Positions 1-8,026 of a DNA stretch of 64,000 nt are shown piece after piece. Origin of the DNA: Pedobacter sp. Leaf41 (GTDB lineage Bacteria; Bacteroidota; Bacteroidia; Sphingobacteriales; Sphingobacteriaceae). The notes below the pieces were generated by a model. It ran no database searches. It saw only the letters and a program-made list of their open reading frames with translations, and was not told the DNA's origin. A program made the translations under genes and the position numbers. Positions within the stretch are counted from its first letter, which is position 1. Every line of letters starts with the position of its first letter. The DNA lies in the NCBI RefSeq assembly GCF_001422545.1, contig NZ_LMLE01000008.1:492903-556902 (forward strand), written 5' to 3'.

Positions 1-145
1 CAAAGCTGAGTTGCAAAAAGCGATAGATAATACGAAAAAGGACATGCAGAAAGCCGCAAAAGATATGGACTTTTTACAGGCTGCAAAATTGCGTGATGAA
101 ATGTTTGCCCTTGAAAAAATGTATAACGAAAAGTTTGCTAAGTAA
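1..145 (+). CDS. uvrB: UvrABC system protein B, C-terminal end (partial)
   Basis: The reading frame from base 2 to the TAA at 143-145 encodes the last 47 residues of a protein whose start lies outside the window. The fragment is a charged helical hairpin (AKDMDFLQAAKLRDEM followed by a short tail), which is the UVR motif at the C terminus of UvrB. In UvrB this motif contacts UvrC during nucleotide excision repair. UvrC carries a UVR motif internally, so a motif right at the terminus favours UvrB. The assignment rests on this short domain only. Confidence 0.75.
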   Translation, partial: KAELQKAIDNTKKDMQKAAKDMDFLQAAKLRDEMFALEKMYNEKFAK

Positions 146-199
146 CGTTTTTACTTCCATATTGCTTAAAATCGAAATTTATTCAGAATTTTGAAGCAA

Positions 200-397
200 A
201 TGAAAGGTCAGAACAGAAAAGATATTTACCCAGGTTTAGAAGTTGGCATCATCTTAAAAAAAGATCAGCGCTCTGGAAATATTACTTATGGGGTGGTTCA
301 AACGCTACTTACCTCAGCGGCTTTTCACTCACGTGGAATCAAAGTGAGGTTGGAAGATGGGCAGGTTGGGAGAGTGGCAGAAATTGTAGAAGAATAA
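200..397 (+). CDS. YwbE family protein (DUF2196)
   Basis: This small basic protein of about 65 residues matches the YwbE/DUF2196 pattern. It has an N-terminal RKDIYPGLEVGIILKKDQRSG, a central TYGVVQTLLTSAAFHSRGIK and a C-terminal VRLEDGQVGRVAEI. The fold is probably a small beta barrel, but the function is unknown. The ATG at 200 is preferred over the in-frame TTG at 191 because conserved sequence begins right after it. It lies 54 bases after uvrB on the same strand and could be co-transcribed. Confidence 0.8.
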   Translation: MKGQNRKDIYPGLEVGIILKKDQRSGNITYGVVQTLLTSAAFHSRGIKVRLEDGQVGRVAEIVEE

Positions 398-483
398 AAC
401 TTTCTTCCATATTTTCGCCTTTTATTTTGTAATGGGAATGCAATTAAAGAATTGAGAAGTAACAAAATAAATTTTGGTACGTC

Positions 484-491
484 TATATTTG
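484..491 (+). promoter_or_regulatory. Candidate Bacteroidota -7 box for the DUF4834 gene
   Basis: TATATTTG fits the Bacteroidota -7 consensus TAnnTTTG and lies 20 bases before the ATG at 512. I see no TTG at a suitable -33 distance, so this is a half-match. Confidence 0.4.
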
Positions 492-511
492 TAACAACAG
501 TAAATTAAACA

Positions 512-769
512 ATGGCATTTATTAAATTTATATTCATCGCAATATTAGTTCTTTGGATCATCAGAATGTTGATTCGATTGATACTGCCGATGCTGTTTAA
601 TAACCTGGCCAGCAAAATGCAACAACAAGCAAGCGGACAGGGGCAGCAGCAACAACAACGAAGATCGAAACCGGAAGGCGCAATATCTATAGATTATATG
701 CCGCCTAAACCCGATCAAAGTAAAACGGATAAACTCGGCGACTTTGTAGATTACGAAGAAGTTAAATAA
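512..769 (+). CDS. DUF4834 family membrane protein
   Basis: This 85-residue protein has one long hydrophobic segment at residues 3-29. A Gln-rich linker follows (about 36-50, with a run of five Gln), then a short polar tail ending in GDFVDYEEVK. That layout and the tail match the Bacteroidota DUF4834 family, whose function is unknown. It probably sits in the inner membrane with the tail in the cytoplasm. A strong terminator follows directly, so transcription ends here. Confidence 0.75.
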   Translation: MAFIKFIFIAILVLWIIRMLIRLILPMLFNNLASKMQQQASGQGQQQQQRRSKPEGAISIDYMPPKPDQSKTDKLGDFVDYEEVK

Positions 770-774
770 AAATT

Positions 775-803
775 AAAGTCTCGATGAAAATCGAGACTTT
801 TTT
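775..803 (+). terminator. Intrinsic terminator after the DUF4834 gene
   Basis: A perfect 11-bp stem (AAAGTCTCGAT / ATCGAGACTTT) around a GAAA loop runs into a T tract at 798-803. It starts 6 bases after the stop codon. Confidence 0.9.
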
Positions 804-895
804 GTTTTTACCCTTTCATTGACTGCCTTCAGAGTCGAGAAACGATTCTCCTTCGTTTTGTTGCAATCACATGCTAGCTGTGCGTTTTATAACAA

Positions 896-1351
896 CTATT
901 TATAAATTTCTGCCTCTTTTTTGATCACATTATTCCTTTGGACTAATAAATTCTTCATATAATTTTTAAGGATAATACTTTCAGCAAGTTTTCCAAGTGC
1001 ACCCAATGGAACCCCAAACTCAAAAATATCAGTCATTTCGGTACCTGAATTTACTGATTTAAATAAATGTTGGTGGTGAAGTTTTCTGAACGGTCCCTTT
1101 ATCATTTCGTCTGTAAAACAATTGGGCTTTTCCATAGCCGTAATTTTGCTAGTCATGGTGAAATTTATCCCAAAATGTTTTGCTTTCCAAGTAACCGTTT
1201 CGTTTAAGTTAATCAATCCAGATTTCCGCCCAGCAATGGCTTTTTCTTTCGAGGAGGCCATGGAGTGTACATGCAAATCAATGCTTCTGGACAAATCGAA
1301 ACATCGTTCTATTGGCGCCGCTATTATGGTTTTGAGTATGATAGTAAGCAT
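896..1351 (-). CDS. SRPBCC family protein
   Basis: This 151-residue protein is probably a START/polyketide-cyclase-like hydrophobic-ligand protein. It begins with a beta strand followed by IAAPIERCFDLSRSIDLH, the usual opening of SRPBCC proteins, and ends with an amphipathic helix (residues about 115-150). Related proteins are usually annotated only as SRPBCC or cell-division inhibitor. It is the last gene of a minus-strand operon behind a TIGR01777 epimerase. The SRPBCC-epimerase pairing is common in bacteria, so a shared substrate is plausible but unproven. There is no signal peptide. Confidence 0.75.
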   Translation of the reverse strand: MLTIILKTIIAAPIERCFDLSRSIDLHVHSMASSKEKAIAGRKSGLINLNETVTWKAKHFGINFTMTSKITAMEKPNCFTDEMIKGPFRKLHHQHLFKSVNSGTEMTDIFEFGVPLGALGKLAESIILKNYMKNLLVQRNNVIKKEAEIYK

Positions 1352-1419
1352 CTTCTTTTTACCTTCACTTTTATTTTTTGGATTGGATCTATTTAAATCT
1401 TAATCATCCATTGAGCCAT

Positions 1420-2346
1420 TTAAATTCGCAAACTCACAATATCATGTACAGCATCTTCAATTTTCGCATATTGAAATTCAAATCCATTCTCCAATAACAC
1501 AGCTGGTTTAACCCACCTGCTTTTTAAAATTAATTCGGTTTCGGTACCAATAATTGCCGCACCAATACTAAGTAACCATGCCGGCGTTGATAAACCAAAA
1601 GGAATTCCGTAGGTTTTTCTAATGGTTTTCATCAGCGTGTTATTGGTCACTGCAGCTGGAGAAGTGCAATTCACCACTCCGCTAATGGCTTCGTTTTCCA
1701 GTAACCATTGGATGCTGTGAATCGCATCTTGTTCATGTACCCAATTCACAAATTGATTGCCATCACCTTGTTTGCCACCTAAACCAAATTTTACCAGGTT
1801 AAGCAATCTTGGAAATGCGCCGTCGCTGCGGCCAAACACAATTCCCATTCTTAGCGCTATCTTTCTCGTTGCAGGCGTTTCTGTTTCAAAAAAACAACTT
1901 TCCCAGGCTTTACATACATCAATAGAAAAGCCGTAGCCAATTTCTCCAGTATATTCATCTTGTGGTCGATCTTCCGCATGGCGATAAATAGTAGCGGAAG
2001 TAATATTGATCCAGAGCTTAGGCGGATTGAGCAAAGTCTGTATCACAGTAGTTAACAAGCGGGTAGGAATAACCCTTGAATCTACTATTTCCTGCTGATT
2101 TTGTTTGGTATACCTACAGTTGACGTTTTTGCCGCACAGATTTACCAATAAGTCAGCACTGTCAATAGCTTCGGTCCAAATACCTTCCGTTTTCCCATCC
2201 CATAAAATTGTTCTTACATTTCCATTTTGCGCTTTTTCCTTTCTACTCAAAATGATTACTTCGCTTGCTAAGCCGCTAAAGTGCTTGGCTAACAAGCCGC
2301 CCAAATATCCATTTCCACCAGCTAATACTATTTTATTGTAAATCAT
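1420..2346 (-). CDS. TIGR01777 family epimerase (YfcH-like SDR)
   Basis: This 308-residue protein is an extended short-chain dehydrogenase/reductase with an N-terminal NAD(P)-binding Rossmann motif (LAGGNGYLGGLLAKHF, residues 8-23). It also has the family signatures LVNLCGKNV and FVNWVHEQDAI. Length and motifs fit TIGR01777 (E. coli YfcH), whose substrate is unknown. It starts 5 bases after the DCC gene ends, so the two are almost certainly co-transcribed. In this family the catalytic Tyr/Lys pair is often modified, so calling it an active epimerase would go beyond the sequence. Confidence 0.85.
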   Translation of the reverse strand: MIYNKIVLAGGNGYLGGLLAKHFSGLASEVIILSRKEKAQNGNVRTILWDGKTEGIWTEAIDSADLLVNLCGKNVNCRYTKQNQQEIVDSRVIPTRLLTTVIQTLLNPPKLWINITSATIYRHAEDRPQDEYTGEIGYGFSIDVCKAWESCFFETETPATRKIALRMGIVFGRSDGAFPRLLNLVKFGLGGKQGDGNQFVNWVHEQDAIHSIQWLLENEAISGVVNCTSPAAVTNNTLMKTIRKTYGIPFGLSTPAWLLSIGAAIIGTETELILKSRWVKPAVLLENGFEFQYAKIEDAVHDIVSLRI

Positions 2347-2351
2347 GACTG

Positions 2352-3167
2352 CTATAAGTTAAAAATTAAACCTAAAATAATTAGACGATAAACAGCCCAG
2401 GTAATAGTCATTACCCAACCCAGTTTCAAAATGTTACTTCTTCGAATATGTTCTAAAAACATTAGGCCGGCTACAAATAAAAAGTACAAAATATAAAGTG
2501 CCGGATGGATAGAAAAAAGCTGATGAACCAGCAAACCTAGGGTTAAAAGAAGTGATCCGGCAAAGGAAATCGTCATCATATTGCCTAAATAATCCCAAAG
2601 CTTCCCGTTGCGGTAAAAACTAATAATTAAACCTTGAAAAAATATTTGTCCGCCACAAATAAAATATTCCCGATAAGCACTTCCCAGTGGAACAGAATCG
2701 CTTAATAAATGGGCGTAGGCCGTTAAAATGTATGCCGTTGCAAACCAGGTAAATAGGAGGTAGGCAATACGGTAGTGAATTTTAAAAGTAGGTTGAATGC
2801 TATCGGCTTTGGTATTTGCAGGAATAATAACTTTTCTGTTGTAGGAAACGAAAGCATAAAACTTAGCTATAATGAAAAGGAATGGCCCAAATGCAAATAG
2901 CGGCTTGAATACCGGCATGGCATGACCAATGATTTTAAACAAACTTTTTATACCATAAGTTACTTCGCCATTTTCCGTATTGACTAAAGCGATTTCATTA
3001 GCTGCCCGTTGCCGATCAACCAGCTGACAAAGATGTGCCGGCGGATGCTGATAGGCTGCTCTTCCATTTAAATCCAACATGCCAGCTTTAACAAATCCCT
3101 TGATATAAAAGTGGCACATTGGGCATTCTTCGTCAAATAAAATGATGTGGTTGGTTAGCATTTTCAT
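2352..3167 (-). CDS. DCC-family thiol-disulfide oxidoreductase-like membrane protein (DUF393)
   Basis: This 271-residue protein opens with a DUF393/DCC domain. Its thioredoxin-like active site is DEECPMCHFYIKGF (residues about 12-25, CxxC at Cys15 and Cys18). The domain continues to about residue 110 and is followed by several hydrophobic segments up to the C terminus, suggesting a membrane-anchored form. DCC proteins are thought to be disulfide oxidoreductases, and substrates are rarely known. It lies second in the operon, 104 bases after the MarR-type regulator and 5 bases before the epimerase, so it is probably controlled by that regulator. Confidence 0.75.
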   Translation of the reverse strand: MKMLTNHIILFDEECPMCHFYIKGFVKAGMLDLNGRAAYQHPPAHLCQLVDRQRAANEIALVNTENGEVTYGIKSLFKIIGHAMPVFKPLFAFGPFLFIIAKFYAFVSYNRKVIIPANTKADSIQPTFKIHYRIAYLLFTWFATAYILTAYAHLLSDSVPLGSAYREYFICGGQIFFQGLIISFYRNGKLWDYLGNMMTISFAGSLLLTLGLLVHQLFSIHPALYILYFLFVAGLMFLEHIRRSNILKLGWVMTITWAVYRLIILGLIFNL

Positions 3168-3271
3168 CGTTTCTATATTTTAAACTTTCAGTAAAAAATG
3201 AAAGATTGGGTTAAAAAATAAAGCCGCTTGGGCTTTAATCTCCTCAACTTTAGGGAGGCTGGGAGTTTGGG

Positions 3272-3778
3272 CTATTTAAAAACCTTTAAAACAGATCCCC
3301 AGAACCAGCTTTCTTCAGCTTTTAGCATGGTTTCCAATGTTTTATCTACATTTCCGGCAAGCTTATTAATATCGGTGATCGATTTTTTAAACGTTTTGTA
3401 TTCTGGATCTTTATCATCGCCCTGAACAGAAGAAAGCTCGTTCAATACTTTTAATACTGGCTCCAACTCTCTCTTTTTTCTCTCCTTAGCTACTTGCCTG
3501 GCAATGTTCCAAACATCTTTATCTGCAAAAAAGTATTCCTTTCTTTCGCCGGCTTTATGCTGCTTTTCAATCAATCCCCATCCAATTAAATCTCTCAAAG
3601 TCATATTCGCATTTCCCCTGGAGATACTCAAAGTTTCCATAATCTCTTCGGTAGTTAATGCTTCTGGAGAGATTAATAATAAGGCATGCACTTGAGCCAT
3701 TGTACGGTTAATGCCCCATTCCGATCCCAACTTACCCCATGCTTCAATGAATTTTAGTTTTGCTGCTGCTAATTCCAT
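3272..3778 (-). CDS. GbsR/MarR family transcriptional regulator
   Basis: This is a winged-helix DNA-binding protein of 168 residues. It opens with MELAAAKLKFIEAWGKLG, has an HTH at about residues 40-75 (TTEEIMETLSISRGNANMTL) and a wing with a K-x-GERKEYF segment. The C-terminal half is a helical dimerisation region. I chose the ATG at 3778 over the upstream in-frame start at 3793 because family homology begins at MELAAAK. It heads the four-gene minus-strand operon and probably controls it. A consensus -7 box lies only 3 bases before the start codon, so the mRNA may be leaderless. Confidence 0.85.
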   Translation of the reverse strand: MELAAAKLKFIEAWGKLGSEWGINRTMAQVHALLLISPEALTTEEIMETLSISRGNANMTLRDLIGWGLIEKQHKAGERKEYFFADKDVWNIARQVAKERKKRELEPVLKVLNELSSVQGDDKDPEYKTFKKSITDINKLAGNVDKTLETMLKAEESWFWGSVLKVFK

Positions 3779-3781
3779 AAA

Positions 3782-3810
3782 CAAATATAACAAGATTTTT
3801 AAAGTTTCAA
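3782..3810 (-). promoter_or_regulatory. Promoter of the GbsR/MarR operon
   Basis: On the minus strand, TTG (3810-3808) and TATATTTG (3789-3782) are separated by 18 bases, a good match to the Bacteroidota TTG / TAnnTTTG promoter. Transcription would start at or next to the ATG at 3778. Confidence 0.6.
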
Positions 3811-3843
3811 AAATTATTGAAAGTTTATTTTTTATGAAAGTTG

Positions 3844-4926
3844 TTATTTGGAATCTCTTTTAACGTGGTCTATCAATTGCTGGAAACTGGCATTCCCTTC
3901 TAAGGTATTTAGCAAATCGATTTGGCCTCGGTCAAAGTAAACAGATAGGCGTAAAACGGGTAAGGCGAGCTTTGGCTCAAACATAGTTCCTGGGGCAAAG
4001 CCAGGTTCATTGTTTTTCGCTCTATCCCGATCAAACTTAACCGTTGTACGCACATATTCCTCATGCTGCTTTTCGCCTTTCATATACGGAATTAACCAAT
4101 CAACACTTTTTTGTATCGAAGAGCCGGTGCCGGATTGATAGGTGTAAAAATTTTCGCCTTTTGCCCGATCAATCATAATGGCGAGCTCGAGCATAGGTTC
4201 CAGGTCATAAATATGATAGTGCATAGCGTCACGTTCTTTAAAATCTAAACTGGTACCGTCAGCATGCAAATTGATATTAATATGCTGCTTTAATTTTTCA
4301 ATTGTCCAATCGATCAATGCCTTGTCGTTTAGGGTGTAGCCAATTTCCCCTACAACCTTTAGTCGGTGTGCATTCCAGTTATTAATAGCAGTGCCTCTTC
4401 CGGCTTGCATTCGCTTGCTGTTAATCTCTGCCAAAGCAGTTTCCTTTAGCCAGTTTTCGATCAGTGCCTTATCGTTACCACCAATTAAATCTTTGATGAG
4501 ATCATAGGCTTCAACCGCTTTATCCAAATTGGTATCGTCTATTGGGTTACCATTTGGCTGGTTAATTTTTGCCCATGCGATTAAGAAGGACAAAGATTTG
4601 TCTAAATATTGTTTATTTCCATTAAGCCTATATTGTAGCGCAAGCGTATACATTTTATTCATATCGGCCAGGGCTTGCTGAGTTTTTACCTTTTTTGGAT
4701 TTCCTTTCAATAGACCTTCAGTCCTGATCGTATCAATCGGATTTGGTTGTTCCAGAAGAAAAGAAGAAGCCAGTTTTTCAAAACTATGGTAAAGCTTTTT
4801 ATTCTTCTCCGTTGATGAATTTTCCAATTTCAAGGTCGATATCTCCTTTTGATTAAGACTGACAATTTGTGTAAAACCTGAAAACGAAGCCACTAGAATC
4901 AGTACTGTAATCACAAACTTTCTCAT
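3844..4926 (-). CDS. Secreted alginate-lyase-like protein
   Basis: This 360-residue protein has a signal peptide at residues 1-19 (MRKFVITVLILVASFSGFTQ). An all-helical body follows that resembles the alginate lyase domain of the PL5-like alpha/alpha-toroid fold. Recognisable pieces are LLKGNPKK, ALQYRLNGNKQYLDKS, AVEAYDLIKDL, TAINNWNAHRLKVVGEIG (carrying the Asn and His expected in the cleft) and a late DAMHYHIYDLEPMLELA. It should act in the periplasm or outside the cell on a uronate-containing polymer. Substrate cannot be read from the sequence, and real alginate activity is uncertain. It is transcribed divergently from the yfhO-like gene. Confidence 0.7.
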   Translation of the reverse strand: MRKFVITVLILVASFSGFTQIVSLNQKEISTLKLENSSTEKNKKLYHSFEKLASSFLLEQPNPIDTIRTEGLLKGNPKKVKTQQALADMNKMYTLALQYRLNGNKQYLDKSLSFLIAWAKINQPNGNPIDDTNLDKAVEAYDLIKDLIGGNDKALIENWLKETALAEINSKRMQAGRGTAINNWNAHRLKVVGEIGYTLNDKALIDWTIEKLKQHININLHADGTSLDFKERDAMHYHIYDLEPMLELAIMIDRAKGENFYTYQSGTGSSIQKSVDWLIPYMKGEKQHEEYVRTTVKFDRDRAKNNEPGFAPGTMFEPKLALPVLRLSVYFDRGQIDLLNTLEGNASFQQLIDHVKRDSK

Positions 4927-4957
4927 AATAAAAGGGTTGAAATGTAAATTGATAATA

Positions 4958-4965
4958 CAAAACTA
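4958..4965 (-). promoter_or_regulatory. Candidate -7 box for the alginate-lyase-like gene
   Basis: TAGTTTTG on the minus strand fits TAnnTTTG and lies 31 bases before the start codon. No TTG is seen at the expected -33 distance. Confidence 0.35.
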
Positions 4966-5019
4966 AATTTTTATTCCACTCGCATTTAATTAATTCCTTT
5001 TTTATCCCGCCCAAATTTT

Positions 5020-5027
5020 TATTTTTG
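5020..5027 (+). promoter_or_regulatory. Candidate -7 box for the yfhO-like gene
   Basis: TATTTTTG fits TAnnTTTG and lies 28 bases before the ATG at 5056. The -33 region is only a T run, so support is partial. Confidence 0.4.
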
Positions 5028-5055
5028 ACGTTCGTTTAAACTTAAACAAACCTTA

Positions 5056-7566
5056 ATGAATAACTGGTTTAATAAAAATGGCATCCACCTCGCCATTATT
5101 GCATTTTTTGTAGTCATTACCTTTGCCTACTTCAGTCCTGTTTTGCAGGGAAAAGCGCCACAACAAGGCGATGTTTTGCAGGCAAAAGCCATGCAGAAAG
5201 AGATTATGGATGTAAAGGCTGCAACTGGGAAAGGTCCGCTTTGGACTAACCAGATGTTTGGGGGCATGCCAGCTTATCAAATATGGGTTCAATATCCATT
5301 AAATATTACCACTTACGGTATCGATTTAATTAAAGGTGTATTTCCTGATCCTGTCGGTACAGTGATTTTATATTTGTTGGGCGCTTATTTACTCTTCTGC
5401 GTACTCAAAATTAATCCTTGGCTTGCTGCCGCAGGAGCGATTGCATTCGCATTTACTTCATATAACTTTATCATAATTGCCGCCGGGCACAGTAATAAAG
5501 CATTGGCCATCGGTTTCTTTGCACCTATTTTAGCCTCAATCATCCTGGTTTTAAGAGGAAGATATTTAGTTGGAGCAAGTTTATTGGCGCTGTTTATGGC
5601 TTTGGAAATCCGTTCCAACCATATTCAAATGACTTATTATCTTTTTATAGCGTTGTTTTTTTTAGCTTGCATTGAATTATATCATGCATACAAAGCCAAA
5701 CAATTGTCCACTTTTGGTAAATCAATTGGCTGGGCAGCTGCGGGAATTATTTTAGCAGTTATGGTTAACGCAGGTACACTTTGGACGACTTATGAATATG
5801 GTAAAGAAACCATTCGTGGAAAATCAAATTTAACAACTGATAAATCGGAGCCTGCAAACGGTTTAGACAAAGAATATGCTTACCAATGGAGCCAGGGTGT
5901 GGGCGAGAGTTTCACCTTTTTAATCCCTAATTTATATGGTGGTGCCAGTGGAGGGCAATTAAATCCTGACGGTAAATTTATTAAGATCTTGCAAGACGGA
6001 ACAGTATCAAATGTTTTAGGTCCAATATATGGTCAGGATACTGAGAAAGCATTAAATGCGATAGCTCAAAATGCAGGTTCAAATTACTGGGGTGATAAAC
6101 CAGGTACTTCCGGGCCATATTATTTTGGAGCGATTATATGTTTTCTTTTTGTATTTGGCTTGTTTATCGTAAAACACCGTTGGAAATGGTGGATATTGGG
6201 AACCAGTATCCTGTTGTTGTTCCTTTCTTTTGGACAAAATCTTCCAATAATTTCCGATCTTTTCTTTGACTACCTGCCTGGCTATAATAAATTCAGGGCC
6301 GTAGAATCTATTCTCGCTGTTGTGGGATTATTGGTTCCGCTACTGGCCATACTTGCAGTTAAAGAAGCACAAGACGGAAAGTATGATCAAAAATATCTGG
6401 TTCAGCGCCTTACCTGGTCTGCAGGTATTACCGGTGGTTTTGCACTTTTGGTTGCGATAGCCCCAACTGTATTTTTCAGCTTCACCAGTTCAACACAAGC
6501 ACAATTAACAACCTGGTTAAATCAGATCACACAAAATAATACTTCACTTACTGCTCAAATATTGGCAGCGGTAAAAGAAGACCGCGTGAGCCTGGCCCGT
6601 GCTGATGCTTTACGTACTTTGCTTTTCATCGCTATCGGCTTTGGCTTAACCTGGGCATTTATCACCAAAAAGATGAACATGCAACTGGCGTTTGGCTTGT
6701 TGGCAGTATTTATCTTAATTGATTTATGGCAGGTTGATCGCCGCTACTTAAACAATCAAAACTTTGTTGCAAAATCAGATCTCGAAAATCATTATCAACC
6801 ACGTGATGTAGACAACTTTATTTCTGCTGATAAGGATCCAAACTTTAGGGTTTTTGACTTATCGCTGGGCGATCCATTCAAAAGTGCTGAAACTTCGTTT
6901 TTCCATAAAACTGTTGGGGGTTTCCACTCCGCCAGGTTAAAACGTTTCCAGGAGCTGGTTGATCATCAGTTAACAAAAAGCATCAATCAAGATGTTTTGG
7001 ATATGTTAAATACCAAATACATTATCACCCAGGATCCGCAAAACGGCTCTTATAAGATGCAGCGCAATGCTACAGCTGCGGGTAATGCATGGTTTGTACA
7101 AAGTGTTCAATATGCTAAAAATGCCGATGAAGAGATGAAAGCAATCAGCAGCTTTGATGCAAAAAAAGAGGCGATTGTTGATGAACAGTATAAATCATTA
7201 ATCGATACCAAACGTTTGGGTACAGGTGTAGAAGGGTTTATTAAACTAACTAAATACACGCCAGACCATTTAACTTATGAATATTCTTCAGCAAAAGATG
7301 TGATTGCCGTTTTCTCTGAGATTTACTACAACAAAGGTTGGAAAATGTATATCGATGAGGTTGAAAAGCCTTATTTCAGGGCTGACTACATTCTTCGAGC
7401 TGCACAACTTGAAGGTGGAAATCATAAAGTAGAATTTATCTTTCACCCAACTTCTTATTATGTAGGAGAAAATATCTCATTGGCAGGTTCAATTTTATTG
7501 CTTGCTGGTTTGGGCTTCGGGTTTTACTCAGAAAACAAGAAGAAAAAGAAGACAGTTGAAGGTTGA
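5056..7566 (+). CDS. YfhO family membrane protein
   Basis: This 836-residue polytopic membrane protein has a first membrane segment at about residues 10-28 and ten or more further segments to about residue 560. A soluble domain (about 580-800) follows, then a last membrane segment (about 808-825) and a Lys-rich tail. The YfhO hallmarks are the early GDVLQAKAMQKE and TNQMFGGMPAYQIW, and the late YYNKGWKMYIDE. YfhO proteins resemble GT-C glycosyltransferases, and Gram-positive YfhO is tied to lipoteichoic acid glycosylation. The role in Bacteroidota is not established; a lipid-linked sugar transferase is a reasonable inference. No neighbour points to a substrate. Confidence 0.85.
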   Translation: MNNWFNKNGIHLAIIAFFVVITFAYFSPVLQGKAPQQGDVLQAKAMQKEIMDVKAATGKGPLWTNQMFGGMPAYQIWVQYPLNITTYGIDLIKGVFPDPVGTVILYLLGAYLLFCVLKINPWLAAAGAIAFAFTSYNFIIIAAGHSNKALAIGFFAPILASIILVLRGRYLVGASLLALFMALEIRSNHIQMTYYLFIALFFLACIELYHAYKAKQLSTFGKSIGWAAAGIILAVMVNAGTLWTTYEYGKETIRGKSNLTTDKSEPANGLDKEYAYQWSQGVGESFTFLIPNLYGGASGGQLNPDGKFIKILQDGTVSNVLGPIYGQDTEKALNAIAQNAGSNYWGDKPGTSGPYYFGAIICFLFVFGLFIVKHRWKWWILGTSILLLFLSFGQNLPIISDLFFDYLPGYNKFRAVESILAVVGLLVPLLAILAVKEAQDGKYDQKYLVQRLTWSAGITGGFALLVAIAPTVFFSFTSSTQAQLTTWLNQITQNNTSLTAQILAAVKEDRVSLARADALRTLLFIAIGFGLTWAFITKKMNMQLAFGLLAVFILIDLWQVDRRYLNNQNFVAKSDLENHYQPRDVDNFISADKDPNFRVFDLSLGDPFKSAETSFFHKTVGGFHSARLKRFQELVDHQLTKSINQDVLDMLNTKYIITQDPQNGSYKMQRNATAAGNAWFVQSVQYAKNADEEMKAISSFDAKKEAIVDEQYKSLIDTKRLGTGVEGFIKLTKYTPDHLTYEYSSAKDVIAVFSEIYYNKGWKMYIDEVEKPYFRADYILRAAQLEGGNHKVEFIFHPTSYYVGENISLAGSILLLAGLGFGFYSENKKKKKTVEG

Positions 7567-7630
7567 CGGATTAGCTTATCATTCGATTAAACGAATTAAA
7601 AGTCTGTTTAAAGCAGGCGCTAAGAAAATA

Positions 7631-7690
7631 AAAAGTCATCTGATGAATTTAAGCACAAGGCTATGTTCATTGGATGACTTTTGTGTTTTT
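7631..7690 (+). terminator. Probable intrinsic terminator after the yfhO-like gene
   Basis: AAAAGTCATC (7631-7640) pairs with GATGACTTTT (7673-7682), with a further partly paired segment (TGATGAA / TTCATTG) inside. A T-rich stretch follows. It begins 64 bases after the stop codon. The long loop makes it less certain than a compact terminator. Confidence 0.6.
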
Positions 7691-7812
7691 GAAAAGTTAT
7701 CTTCCCCGGTGATCAGCCCTTTTTATCCTTAAAGCAGTTACAATAGGCAACTTCACCTGCGGTTTTAACATCCTTTATCATTTCGAAGAATAATTTAACA
7801 GTCTCGTAACAT

Positions 7813-7840
7813 TTGGTTGATAAACAGTGTCTTACATTTG
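7813..7840 (+). promoter_or_regulatory. Promoter for a 31-residue ORF
   Basis: TTG (7813-7815) and TACATTTG (7833-7840) are 17 bases apart and match the Bacteroidota promoter pattern. The -7 box ends 19 bases before the ATG at 7860, a normal leader length. Confidence 0.55.
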
Positions 7841-7859
7841 TAATGTAAAATCAGATGAT

Positions 7860-7955
7860 ATGCTAGAGTCATTCTTCGCCGTTTGCTTGTTAATTATTGT
7901 ACTTTATTTCTTTAGTCCTTTTGAGGTTAAACTTGATGAGGAAGAAGAGTGGTAG
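7860..7955 (+). CDS. Putative 31-residue single-span membrane peptide
   Basis: A short frame encodes MLESFFAVCLLIIVLYFF followed by SPFEVKLDEEEEW. That is one hydrophobic span and a strongly acidic tail, typical of small inner-membrane peptides. It has a well-placed promoter of its own and lies between a terminator and the next gene. I do not recognise a family, and a chance ORF remains possible at this length. The region from 7691 to 8026 holds nothing else I can support. Confidence 0.45.
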   Translation: MLESFFAVCLLIIVLYFFSPFEVKLDEEEEW

Positions 7956-8026
7956 GATAATCTTCAATATTTTTAAACTGCTTCATTCAGGCGGTAATAA
8001 ATTCTTCTCCCCTAAATTTCCCGGTT

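Noticed and set aside
1122..1403. Plus-strand frame opposite the SRPBCC gene
   Set aside because: It is the antisense of a recognisable family member and shows no motif of its own.
7502..7732. 76-residue plus-strand frame overlapping the end of the yfhO-like gene
   Set aside because: It starts inside the real gene in another frame, its end runs through the terminator hairpin, and the composition looks like translated non-coding DNA.
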